A DNA stretch of 64,000 nucleotides, taken from assembly GCF_040436345.1 (NCBI RefSeq), contig NC_133230.1:20346197-20410196 (forward strand), read 5' to 3'. A program made the position numbers and the translations under genes. How positions within the stretch are numbered: position 1 is the first letter of the stretch; each line of letters starts with the position of its first letter. This document shows, piece by piece, positions 30,265 through 41,856 of the stretch. The stretch comes from Pagrus major (taxonomy: Eukaryota > Chordata > Actinopteri > Spariformes > Sparidae). The notes under the pieces are model-generated. The model searched no databases. It was not told where the DNA came from and saw only the letters and a program-made list of their open reading frames with translations.

Positions 30265-32037
30265 ATGGAGAATCCACAAAGACGGACAGACGCTGGGCAG
30301 AAAATATCATTCATACCAAAGTTGTCTCAGGTTTCCTTCAACAACGATGGACATTTTCGCTCTCGCGATCAAATACAAGGTACAACAAAAATGCATACTG
30401 CTTTTTTTCTTTCTCTCAGCAAATGAACCTGTAATTTTAAGTAAATTTATGCTGTCATTATTCAAATGTTACTGAATGAGGAGCACCTGTAACTGTTATT
30501 AAACCCTAATGAATTACAATGTTCACAGGTAGAGATGGATCTAACCGGCTGGTTTTACTCTGTCTGGGACTGCTGAACTTTGTTTTGCTGATAATTGCTG
30601 TTGTTCTTGGGATTAACTGTGAGTATGACAGTACTCATAAAAGTGTCATTTCTCTCTTCTGTGGAATTTCACTTTGAATGACAAACCTGAGTTGCCCTTA
30701 ACACAAGAGGCTTAATGCTGATTTTCGATTTATTTCAGAATGCTTTAAAAAATGCTGAAATTTGATTAATTTCAGATCATACTGTGTTACTTAAATACAA
30801 ATAAAGTCCATTAGGTTTCACAAGGGTTTTAAAACAGCAAATTCAAGCTTTAAAACTCATATTACTGAAGGACTTAAGGTTTTGTTTCAACATTTTTCTT
30901 TGAGTATAACAATTTTCACACACTTTCTCTCGCATTTCACAAATGCAGATCTGTGAACCTCCATAGTTTTGACACAGTTCTCGCTCTCTTTGTGACAATG
31001 TGTTTTCCCCTCTTCAGGTGCTAAAGTCAGAGAGGGTCCCTTCCATGTTTCACACCCAGCTGTAACACAGGTCCTCGATGAGCTGAACTATCTCCGTAGC
31101 AACCACAGCGATGTGATCGAAGCCGAAGAAGCAGCCAAGAACGCCTTCGAGAGAGCAGTTAAAAACCATGCACAACTAAAGGAGAAAATCGAGCAGCAGA
31201 AGACCATCAATGACAATTATCAGAAGCAGATGGAGGAACTGCAAAAAGAGCAGACAAATCTCCAGTCCAATATGACGGCTTTGGGTGAGAAAGAGTTGTA
31301 TTGTAGTTGTTATTTAATAGTTAGTTAAAGTTAGAATACTGAAAAACTAAACTGACAAGAAATCTTTTATTTCTCCTAGAGGGGAATTGTGGCAGGTGCC
31401 TCTCTGGATGGGTTCTTCACAACTTGTCTTGCTATTACTTTTCTAACAATGAGCCCTCTACTGTTACAAAAAACTGGCATGATAGCAGAGCTGACTGTAT
31501 TAGACGTGGAGCTGACCTGATTGTGATCGACAACAAGGAGGAGCAGGTGGGTTGTAAACGAACAAGATAATGCTATTAAGAATATTTCAATAATGAAATA
31601 AATATTTATATCCTGTACTTTACATTTGAGCCCTTTAAAAGGTTTAATCCTTGTTTATACAGAGATTTGTGAGTGACTGCCTTGAAAACGTGAAAAGTGG
31701 CCATTACATCTTCTGGGATGGATTCTGGATTGGTCTCACTGACACAAAGAGAGAGGGGACATGGGTCTGGATTAATAATGTCACCGAGGTGGAACGAAGG
31801 TGAGAGCTGCACTATTATAGTCTCAATGCTGCAGGACTTATGGATTGTTATCGATTACTTACTTGAATTATTTGTTTTTTCTAAAGGTACTGGATGGATG
31901 GACAACCAGACGACGATGAATGGGGGGAAGACTGTGGGGTTGCAGTTCACAGCTCCAGTAATCCCTGGAAGACACGCTTTGATGCCAGTTGTCAGGGCGA
32001 ACAGAGACACTGGATATGTGAGATGACATCAAACTAA
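30265..32037 (+). CDS. CTL4, type II membrane C-type lectin receptor, QPD (galactose-type triplet)
   Basis: Six coding exons: 30265-30379, 30529-30618, 31018-31284, 31380-31546, 31663-31799, 31887-32037; phases 1-1-1-0-2; 308 residues. Tail, span and stalk are close to identical to CTL3. The CRD diverges abruptly from the second CRD exon on: RFVSDCLENVKSGHYIFW replaces RFVSGSIGDMRGTQDILR, and the sugar-binding triplet is QPD instead of EPN (MDGQPDDDEWGEDC). QPD is the triplet of galactose/GalNAc-binding C-type lectins. The WND position reads RFD, so the Asn ligand is lost. The loop after QPD is shorter than the Gly-rich loop of the asialoglycoprotein receptor. Polyadenylation signal at 32099-32104. 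Specificity is an inference from the triplet. Confidence 0.9.
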
Positions 32038-32359
32038 AATTGAGAAGTACTGCTGAAGCAGAAAACATATGCATATGTTTGTAACTCTTCAAAAAAAGAA
32101 TAAAACACCTTTAAGATCAATCTGATGTTCCTGTGAATTTTTCAACTGCAATTATTGTATTCATTTCATTGTATTATTGTTATAGTAACTGTATTCAACA
32201 GTCAGCACCAAGTCCTTATATGTACAATTTATAGATGAAAGTACAGTTCAATGTGATTTTATTGATGACCATCTATATTAGAGACATTCTTTACATGCCA
32301 GCCATTCTCAAGGTTGGCACGTTATGTATATGTGATATAGCAACATAACTGTCTCAACA

Positions 32360-34090
32360 ACTATGTGGAGTTCCTCAAGTGTCAATTCTTGGGCCACAAA
32401 CTTTTATTCAACATCTACATGCTCCCCCTTGCTCAGATTATGGAATATAATAACCTCTCCTACCACACTTATGCTGATAAACCACAACCCTACATAACAG
32501 TGTCACCACATGACTACATCCCCCTTACAATTGTGGAATAAGTGCATCAAATAAAACAGTGAGAGGATGTGAAACTGAATACTGAGAAACCTGAAACGGT
32601 TGTTTTTGGGCCCAAACAAGACAGGTTAAAAATCAGCCCACTACCACCTTAAAAACTGGCAAGAATTAAATAATTTCTGTCCAAACAAGACCCAGAAAAA
32701 CTTGTTCATGCATTTTTGAGCAGGCTAGACTACTGTAATGGTGTGTTCACAGGCAGAGTGCGAATTATACAATGACAATTGGGGGGGGTCAACATTTTCT
32801 CCAGGGTGTAAAGGGAACCCAGTGCAGCGCAGGCGCGTGCTTCAGTTAACAGAAGTCTTACAATCCTTACAGTATCTTGCTTGTTCAACTGAATGTCTGC
32901 AGTCTGTAGATGATGATAAACCAAAATTTAAACCATTTTACAGTTCATGGGGCACATAATGTACCACACAAACAACTTTTGCAGTCAGGCAGTCACCAAC
33001 AAAGTATTGTAGATCCAAACTGCCAGAAACTGCCAGTGGCCAACACTTTAATATAAGTCCTAGCTTATTAGTTGAGAACAATAGGGTGTGGTAGTCATGC
33101 ATTTTATCAGTTTCTAAAATTAGTATTTGCCTGAATATCTGATATGATGGCAATACATCTTTGTAGTCTCCTTTCCAACTCACCTTGTTACTACTTGGTC
33201 CTGCCTGCTCACTCTCATCCTGTCCTCCCTCTGCCTGCTCACTCACAATATCTCCCCCTGTCTCCTTAATACAACAGCACATACATGTAAAATTCACCAT
33301 TATTCATGCTATAATGCTCAGTATTAATCCTACATAACAACCACAGAAAATACAGGCTGCACTATTAAGTCCTCAGTTTCAACTTACTCCTTTTTTGGCA
33401 CCAAAATAGTGCCTGATATCTCCTCCTTTCCTCTTTGAGAATAAATTCTGAGAATAAAGTCATCTGTCAGACTTCTGAGAATAAAGTCAGAGACTTTATT
33501 CTCAGAATTCTGACTTTAGAGTCAGAATTCTGATTTTATTCTCAGAATTCTGACAGATGAGAGTCTGAATTCTGACTTCCGTAAATTTCCGTAAATATGG
33601 AATATACTGTGTATTGTAATATTTATGATTACAGATAAGAAAGATAAATGTTTCCACCCCCCAATCTGTTATTTGTACCTCTTTTAGGGGGGATGAAGTC
33701 ATAATTGTGGGGGGTCAAAGCCCCCCGTAATTCGCATTATGTTCACAGGTCTCAGTAAGAAATCAATCAGACAGAATGCTGCTGCTCCTCACTGACACTA
33801 TGAAGGTGTAGCACATTACACCGGTCCTTACATTACTGCACTGGCTCAATGTGTCAAAAGATATATTTTAATATCTTATAATTGACCTTTAAAGGACTAA
33901 ATGGTATCTGGCCTGTATACATCTCTGATCTACTTGTACAGTACGAAGCATCCGGACCCCTTGGGTCATCTGGGACAGGTTTACTCAGTGTTCCCAGGGA
34001 TCAAAAGGGATTTTTACGCCCCTGTAAAGCATTTTAATTGCCTTGTGTCTAAATGGTGCTACATAATTAAACTTGCCTTGAATATTAATG
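32360..34090 (+). mobile_element. L2-like LINE fragment, split by a hAT insertion
   Basis: Degenerate reverse-transcriptase reading on the plus strand: GVPQ-SILGP-like block at about 32370-32400, a YADD-like box (cttatgctgataa) near 32470, then LDYCNGVFTGLSKKSI and QNAAA, which reads across the hAT insertion once that is skipped (32720-32753 joined to 33750-33790). The 3' end is L2-like (aattaaacttgccttg near 34080). Several stops and frameshifts; dead. It lies between CTL4 and the wrecked lectin copy. Confidence 0.75.
32754..33741. mobile_element. Nonautonomous hAT transposon nested in the LINE
   Basis: 988 bp with terminal inverted repeats CAGAGTGCGAATTA and TAATTCGCATTATG (imperfect), flanked by a perfect 8-bp target duplication TTCACAGG (32746-32753 and 33742-33749). 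The 8-bp duplication and CAGAG end define hAT. Subterminal G/C runs (ggggggtc / gaccccc-type) mirror each other. No transposase frame is seen. An internal palindrome-rich block lies at 33470-33560. Confidence 0.9.
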
Positions 34091-34261
34091 GATACCATTA
34101 GATTTTGTAAAAACATTGATGTTCCACTCATTCGAGAGAAGGCAGAAAATCTTATCCCAAAACTCAACACGATTACAGCTTAAAGTCGGACTTATCATTG
34201 TGAATTGTCTATCTTTCTGTTTACTTATATACAATTTTTATGATTATTTTGTCAAGTTGTT

Positions 34262-34860
34262 CTTGTACATTGTTCTTGGGATTAACTGTGAGTGTAACAG
34301 TGAAAAGAAAAGTTTAATTTCCCTCATCTGCTAAGTGCTGATGAAGGTTCTCAGTCATCCAGGTCATGGTAATTCTAAGTGCTATATTGTAGGCAGCTGG
34401 ACTTGTTTCAGTTTCTTGAAGATGTTTCACTGTGGATGAGAGGTGAAACGTCCAAGATGGACATCCAAGAGGCTTCTTCCATTCTCTGAATCTCTTGGAT
34501 GAGAGCTGAAACATCTTTAAAAAATCCAGTTGATATAGCACTTAGAACTCCTCTGTGAACTGCCACTGTGTTTGATAAAGCTGAATTTAAACTCAACACA
34601 TGAAGCTGAATACTGATTTTACATTTATTCTACATTTTTCAGTTAAGAAATTGCTTAAATTTCCAATCATACTGTATTAGTCAGCACTTTCTGTGCAGCA
34701 GCTGCGCAATGTGAATGCACAGAAAAATGACTGGCACAGACACAAATGCTGTCAGTGCAGCAAAGTTTCTATACTTTTCTTCAAGTATAACAATTTTTTA
34801 CACACTTTCGCTTCTTACCACAGCGACATGATCGACACAACATTATTCTGGTCTTGAGTG
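34262..34860 (+). pseudogene. Wrecked C-type lectin receptor copy (CTL-psi)
   Basis: A fragment at about 34268-34300 matches the end of the CTL3/CTL4 membrane-span exon and its donor (tgttcttgggattaactgtgag). Downstream sequence follows their second intron (about 34590-34680 and 34780-34810), then accacagcgacatgatcga (34818-34836) matches a short piece of the stalk exon (aaccacagcgatgtgatcga). The first exon, most of the span, most of the stalk and all CRD exons are gone. A fish repeat (34336-34555) interrupts the intron. It is a fifth member of the CTL2-4 group that died. Confidence 0.75.
34336..34555. repeat. Common fish interspersed repeat
   Basis: Stretch with ggatgagaggtgaaacgtcc and ccaagaggcttcttcc, plus near-inverted partners (gctgaaacatctttaa / ttcttgaagatgtttc). 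These phrases recur widely in fish genomes; the family name is not assigned. It sits inside the intron of the lectin pseudogene. Confidence 0.6.
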
Positions 34861-34882
34861 AAACCGAATACACCAGGTGTGT

Positions 34883-36144
34883 ATTAAAGGGGCACTATGA
34901 AGTTTTGGAGATGAAATTCAAATTCAAACTCAGAATTTTAATATTTTAATATTAATGAGGTAATAATACCAGCACTAGGATGATTATTTTTTCCATAACT
35001 GAATAAACAATCTGTTCTCAGAGGAAAATAAGGTCCCCAGAACACTGTTTGAAACTAGAGAGGTGGCAGGGTCCACCAAATCTAAACAAAGCAAAACAGT
35101 ATGAAATTGTGTTGTCAGTTTGTTTATTTAGGCATAAAATTCAGACACTGAGGGTCTTTCTCTTCTGATTAAAATGGGCAGTCTTTGTTTTTATATGTTT
35201 GGTGTGAGGTAATCCAAAAGTAACATAATAGTAATCAAGTGACATTACTTAATTATTATGATACTTGGATTAGGTTACATTTTTTTATTAGGTAATTAGT
35301 AACTGTACCTGAATACATTTGTAAAATAACCCTCCCAATCCTGTGTATATTTTGATATAACAACAGACATCTGTCCAAACTGCTGGCTGTTACTCTGTAG
35401 GAGATAATAGTTAATAGTTACACCACAGCAGCGGAACACATATCAGTACAGTACAGAAGAAATCTCATAGTAAACAAACACACATGCACAAAACACAGAC
35501 CTGGTTTGATTATTTTATTTGAATTGAGCTTCCAAACCAAATTCCCTTGCAAGTTCACAGTCACTCCCTCCAGTGACTGACCACTGAATTATGTGCTTAC
35601 GCTACATAATTTTGTTTTTAAAACACTGGTTTTAAAAGCAAGGGGACCCACTTTTAGGCCCTCATCATGTCAGTTGATTTGTGCCTACGTCGAGCACATT
35701 TCAATATTACAACATTCAAATGACCACAAACCAACTGACAGTGAAACTGTTGTTTTTGTGGGTTTGGTAAACACGCCATAGTCACTGGCCTGGCTCATGA
35801 AATACAGGGTGGTGAAAGACAGATGTAAGCCCTTTTGGCACTGGTTTACTTGATTTTCCTCTGAACTAGACCTCAACGTTTGTATTTGCGTGGAAGTATT
35901 TCACAAGGGGGGGTATAATCACATGTGCACAGGATGTATGTTAAACTGATGTAACCTGTATAGATAACTGAAAGTTCAGCCATAAAATTTCACTTCTCCT
36001 TTCTCATGAACAACAGTTGAGTGGAATTTAAAAATTGGAAATTTACTGTTGATGAGCTCAGCAACAGTAGCTTCAAGAGCCGACACAGGGACACGTCCTG
36101 CCAGACCATCTGTGGCATGCGCTCTGGTATGACTGACAGCCAGA
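34883..36144. other. Intergenic region before CTL5, with a miniature-element left end
   Basis: At 34884 a left end, ttaaaggggcactatgaag, opens a block of about 290 bp ending near tcttctgattaaaatgggc (35160-35180). The same family's right end is at 45900. The rest is AT-rich with no supported coding exon. The CTL5 leader must lie just before 36145. Confidence 0.45.
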
Positions 36145-39100
36145 ATGGAGAAGACAGAAATCTCAGGTTGTAATGTTGATAGCGGCTTCAACACATTGAT
36201 AAATGAAGAGGACTTGCGCGATGAGGGGTGTCCTCCTTACCCTTTCCCTTTCTCTGACCAAGGCATGCAAGAAGGTAAGTTCAAAAACAGATTCTGTCTG
36301 ATTCTTTAACATCTGTACCAAAGTATGTTGAAATATAACAACGCATGAAAAACGTCTGATATGAGTTGGTGCAGAGTGAATGGGTTGCATGTGTCTAAGA
36401 TTTTTATTATAATAAACAACACTTATATAATAAAGCACATGTAAAGCTCAGTGACGTCTACAATAAAATATCTTGTTAAAAGAGTACAATACAGTAGTAG
36501 TACAGTTTCTTGCTTTATGATATTGATTCATTCTCTCTCTGTCCAGCACCCAGATATAGTATGACACCTTGGAGAAATCCCAGACTGCCTGCAGTGAGCC
36601 TGGTGCTACTCGCTGTTGTTCTACTCATGGTTGATATCGGCCTGGGGATCCACTGTAAGTCAATGTTTGTGTGCAGTGCTCACTGGAATTATTGGTTAGG
36701 GCTGCAGCTAAGGATCATTTTCATTATCAAATAATCTGCTGAATATTTTCTCAATTCATTGACAATGGCTTGTATGTAACATCCGAAAATAGTGAAAAAT
36801 ATCCATTGCAATTTCCTGGAGCCCAAGGAGTTGACAAAGAAGCCATATTTGCCTCAAAAGTGGCTTCTCATTCATTTTTTAATGAAATTTAAACCCATTG
36901 TGTTCATAAATTATTCATGATTTTGGAGTGTAAATAATTACAAATACATAAATAAATACGTACTCTGGCTGAGGGGTTTGAACAAGAAGAGACACTTTTA
37001 TCCATCTCTACTTATAAATTCCACCTCTGTAGTCCTGTGGATTACATATCTTGTGGTTTTGTTTATTCTATATTTGGGAGGTTTACATTTAGATCAGGAT
37101 GTGGATCCTATAAGGGTGGATTAGATATAAATGTGTCACTTACATGTTTTTGTCCGAGATTATTTTAGAGGGAGAATCTGAGAGAAAAATAGTTGAATAA
37201 AGAATCATAACAACTTGCTACAGTAACACTGTTTGTCCTCAACACTTACAGACAACGACCTCAAAGGTACCCACCTCACACTTGAAGATACAGAACGCAT
37301 CGGCCATGACTTGAGAGATCTCCAAGACACTTACAAAACCGCCATCGATTCCATGAACGGTTTCAAGAAGCAGCTGGACAGTGAGATGAGTCGTCAGACA
37401 CAAACCAACTGGGAGTTTGAACACCAGACAAAAAGAAAAACAGACTACGACAAAGCTATTGCTAGAGCGACAGAGGACATCGCCTCACTGAGATACCACT
37501 TACCGATAACTAGTGAGAACTGTTTTACTGTCATTGCACATCATAAAAAAGTTAAAAGCAGAATGTGTTTTTATAGTTTCATATGTTTGTGTTATTCACT
37601 GTTATTTTCTTTGGCAACAGGGGATGGCTGCAGACTCTGTCCACCAGGATGGATTTTAAGGAACTCAATGTGTTACTACTTCCCTTTCTCTAACATTGAT
37701 GGGACGAAGTCGTGGCCAAAAGCCAGAGAATTCTGCCAAAGATATGGAGGTGACCTTGCAATCATAGACAGTAAAGACAAAGAGGTAAATAATCAACATT
37801 CAATTCACATTTCTCTGCAACCCTGTTTATGAAAGTCTTTTTAATTTGTTTATATTTCCTCTTTGTTAGAACGCAACTGTGACTCACTTGTTAAAAAAGC
37901 TGGACCCAGAAGTCAGACTGGGTTTTTGGATGGGACTGAGAAATACCGAGGTGAAGGGGATTTGGAAGTGGTTGGATGGAAGGACACTGGCTGAGGGGTA
38001 AGAGTTATTTATGTTACATGTAAGGATCGACCGATACATCGGCCGGCCGATATATCGGGCCGATATTTGCGTTTTTTACGCGTATCGGCATCGGCCGATT
38101 CGCTCGTGGGTTCGCCGATGTTTTTTTCCGCGGGATGATTTACAGACAGGCATCCACGGGCAGCTCTGTGTTGCCGGAAGACCCTGCAGCACATGCAGAC
38201 CATGGATCTATAGATCCATGATGCAGACGCGTTACCCCTCCCCCACTGGAAGAGTGGTGAAAGCAGCATTGCCCAGGAGGCTGCTTCAGAACAACGGTAA
38301 GTTTTAAACTTTCAATTAGCCTCTAACTGTTAAACTTAGTTGAAATATTAGTAATGAAGTAATATTAGTAGTAATGTCAAAGTTGTCAATTCAGTTCCAT
38401 CACATCGATGAGAGATTTAACTGGAACTATGAGAGAAATGTTTTGTACATGGTTGAATATTTATTCCTTTTAAAGTTGATAATGCCGTTTAAAACTTAAA
38501 CAATTTGTTGCTTAATGTGCTTCTGACATCACACTTATTTTCCTGCTGATTTATGTTCTGGTGCTGCCAAACCTGACAGCATAGTAGCCTAAGACATGAT
38601 CACTTTATTTTGTGCAGAAAAAATGAATTATACCTATCTTATCAGCAAGCAATGCATCATCAAGGCTGTGTTGTAGATATTGATGAAAGGGTGATGATAT
38701 GGGTGATATGAATGTAAGATGATGCCAAAAATATTGATACTGATTGATACTAATCTGTGTTTTTATTTATTCTTCATACAGATGGCTGAACGCAAGAACC
38801 CGGTGTGGCAACATTTTAGTGAACCCACTTCACGGAAGGCTAGGTGTGTCATATGCAATTCTGTGAGCAATTGGTGAGCATGGGGGCTGAAAAAGGAAAA
38901 GCTAAAAATACTACAAATATGTGTTATTTCATAGACATTACTTGAATAATTAAAAGCACCAAACACTTTTTTTTCATTTTAAAGTATGTGTGGTGTAAAG
39001 TTGAACAAAGCTGTTGAATCCTACTGTGTACAGTAGTTGTTGTTTTATTTATGTTACAGCTTAAGCTTAAAATTTTACTGTTCAATAAATGTTTGTTTAA

Positions 39101-40271
39101 ACTTGAGACCTGTTATCATTGTGTCATTTTGTTTTAATGTAAATTGAGGGAGCAAAAGCAGAATCGGCCCCAAAAATCGGCCCAAGAAAATCGGCAGTCC
39201 ATAATCGGTCATCGGCTAAGGGTGATGGAAAAAAATCGGTTTCGGCATCGGCCCTAAAAAACCCATATCGGTCGATCCCTAGTTACATGTTGTATTTGTA
39301 AGAAATCATCAGCATAACGTTGCACTGCTGGTTCAGCTGCTGGTTCAGCTTCTGGTACATCAGTCAGATATCTCGCAGGGAAGTTTTTCACAATTTCAGT
39401 TTAAATTTTTACAAACTCCTCCAAGCTCCAAGCTATTTTTCACTGTGCACTATAATGGATTCAAGTTGTTTTTGATACAAACACAGTTAGCAGCCTGGAA
39501 GTTAGGAAAATGCATTCATCAGTAAAAACTGTACATGAAGCAGTTAGACAGATTTTGCTTACACACACAGAGGTGTCAAAAGTACACATATTCTTTAGTC
39601 AGTGGCACAGATACTTGAATCAACTCAACTGAAAGCAAGAAAGTACAGGCTCTGAAATGTACTCGATGTATAAAAGTAAAAAGTATCCCTCTGAAGGACA
39701 TTTCTACTGCCCGTTTCTGTGCAAAGCTACGGGATCTGTCTGTTTCCTTCTCGTTAAGTCTGTTACTTTGTTCCGTCTTGCTACGACTGCCTTGCATGAT
39801 ATGCACTGATAGGTTGAAACCAGTCTTATGATGTTGGGAAAATAAAAATAATCCATAAATGCCTGCACTAAATCTAAAGTAACACATTTTTTAAAATGTA
39901 AGGAGTATAAAGTACAGATCTTTGTGTTAAAGTTAAAAGTTGTAAGAACTTAATACTCTAATACTAAAGTACAGATACCTGAAAAATCTAAATACATTTT
40001 GCATAATATTTGTACTTTGTTACTTCCCTCCACTGTACACTCATGCAATTTTGGACTATATATATGTAAAATATTTTTAAGCTGTGTCTCTGTAAAGCAA
40101 CCTATCATTTGTTCCAGGTACTGGATGGATGGAGAGCCAAACAATATCGATCCTGAGGTCTGTGTTGCGGTGTATGCCAAAGAAAACTTCTTCAAGGCTT
40201 GGAATGATGTTCGATGTGATAGCACAAGGATGAAATGGATTTGTGAAAAAGCCCCAACTAATGTGAGCTAA
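36145..40271 (+). CDS. CTL5, type II membrane C-type lectin receptor, second subfamily, EPN/WND
   Basis: Six coding exons: 36145-36274, 36547-36654, 37252-37512, 37621-37784, 37870-37997, 40118-40271; phases 1-1-1-0-2; 314 residues. Tail of 43 residues with SGFNTLINEEDL, membrane span about 58-79 with an aspartate (AVVLLMVDIGLGIHC), stalk about 80-166 (not related in sequence to the CTL1-4 stalk but of the same length), CRD starting GCRLCPPGW. CRD marks: FWMGL, GIWKWLDG, EPN triplet, EVC, WND, C...WICE; all main calcium-2 ligands are present, the most canonical CRD here along with CTL7. The fifth intron is swollen to 2.1 kb by a hAT element and another repeat. Candidate polyadenylation signal 40615-40620. 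Confidence 0.9.
38021..39281 (+). mobile_element. hAT transposon, internally deleted, in CTL5 intron 5
   Basis: 1,261 bp with inverted ends taaggatcgaccgat / atcggtcgatcccta and an exact 8-bp target duplication GTTACATG (38013-38020 and 39282-39289). The subterminal sequence is rich in atcggc/gccgat repeats. A short plus-strand frame from 38781 reads MAERKNPVWQHF and then CVIC, the start of a BED zinc finger as found at the N-terminus of hAT transposases; the rest of the transposase is missing. The perfect duplication argues for a fairly recent insertion. Confidence 0.92.
39565..40040. repeat. Fish interspersed repeat (agtacttgag / aagtacagata type)
   Basis: Repeated short phrases built on aagtac, cttgaatcaac, tataaaagtaaaaagta and gtacttt, ending cttccctccactgtac. 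This matches a repeat scattered through percomorph genomes. A fragment of the same kind lies at 45515-45600. Family not assigned. Confidence 0.55.
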
Positions 40272-41856
40272 CTGTGTGTGCTTGCCGCATTTGCTTGCAA
40301 GCTTAACTGTGTTCATCAGTATATTACAATGCAATTAAGACACATTTCTGATGTAACCATTGCCATAGTGTTTTCTTTCTGTAACTCTCCCAACATACGA
40401 TCTGTTTGTATATTTACTGCTTTCTAAAAATGCATAAAGTCATTTTGCTTCCCTCAGACAGAGCCAGGCTAAATGTTTCGCCCTCCTTCCAGTCTCTGTG
40501 CTAAGCTGAGCTAACCAGCTGTTGGGGTGTAACACTGTACAAACATGACAGTAGTATCAATTTTCTCATCTAATTCTCGGACTGAGAACTGTTTATTTGC
40601 AACTCAATCACCAGAATAAATGTTGGCAATGTACATTTCTTCGAACCACAAATATGTTGAAACATTTCTTGCATCTTTACATTTCTTTAGGTCCAATTTT
40701 CTATTTTATGTTGTGACAACTTTGTGCTTGTGCTCTGGTTACGTTTAGGCACGAAAAAGACTTGGTTAGGAAAATATCTTGTTCTGGCTTGAAATAACTG
40801 TTTCATTCACCAAAAATACAGCTTGAGATGTCTCATCTTCCCATCCAAAAAAAAAACACAACTAGAAAGTGACCTGAGGTCTCCATAAACATATCCAGTG
40901 GTGTCATGCTTACAAATGTAGAAACATATCCTCAATCTGGTCACCATCCTGATATGACAGGTCATAAACATGTGATATGAATGTTATACGACTCGTTTTG
41001 TGGAAATGTCAATATGATATGTAGGCCTTTATGTGAACATGCAGATTTTTTTATTCTGCATCTGGGCTGATATTTAAATAAGGTAAAGCACCTCACAAAA
41101 CACAAACTTTTGATTTCACTTATTTACTATGTCTTAATTGGTCGACAAAGTTGATTTTCTGTTGAAACACACAAAAAAATCGCAAAAAGTTGTTTAACAC
41201 TCATTTGAATGTTGGAATTGGAGGAAAAAAATGTTAAGAGAACCTTGGGCAATGACCTCGAGTAGCCTCATACTTTGACTGATTTGACACATTTCAATGG
41301 ATTGCAGTACTGTGCTGTGAATAACATTATACAATTTCAGGGCTGGACATTAATGGGAGAAGTTTCTCAAATAACCAGTTGCAATGTCAGCAAAGAAATA
41401 CAGAATAATATGGAAGTACATTACAATCACAGAAAGAAAGAAAATCTGGGCGTCTTGAATTCTGTAATAACTATGACTCAGCATCTTAAAAATGTGTTTC
41501 ATCTGATGTGAATTTTCTAAATGAGTGAGCTGACAAAGCATTGTATTTGAAAAAAAAAATGCAGAAATGTTTGATGTTACAGCAATCTGTATAGTGACTC
41601 ACAAGCACAGTGTCAACAGTATCATATTTTAAGACTTGAATGTAAAAATGAGTTGTATCACAGTTTTGTTAACATTTAAAGTGATATTATTTAGTACTGA
41701 TACTGGTAACTTTTTAGCTTTTTAACAACTACAATCTACACATACACACAAAGCATCCAGACCATGGTCCAAACACACACACACTGACATGCACCTTATC
41801 ACTGGTATAAGCAGGAGACAAGCAGATCAATATAGACACTACTTGCAACAGTCATA
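40272..41856. other. CTL5-CTL6 intergenic region with repeat fragments
   Basis: A segment at about 40455-40520 (cagacagagccaggctaaatg, then gctaagctgagctaacc) and one at about 40737-40790 (gtttaggcacgaaaaagacttggttagg) are phrases of widespread fish repeats. The rest is AT-rich; no exon supported until CTL6. Confidence 0.5.

Noticed and set aside
38011-38307. Frames on both strands at the left end of the hAT element in CTL5
   Set aside because: They read through the subterminal atcggc repeats, not the transposase; the only meaningful frame is the BED remnant from 38781.
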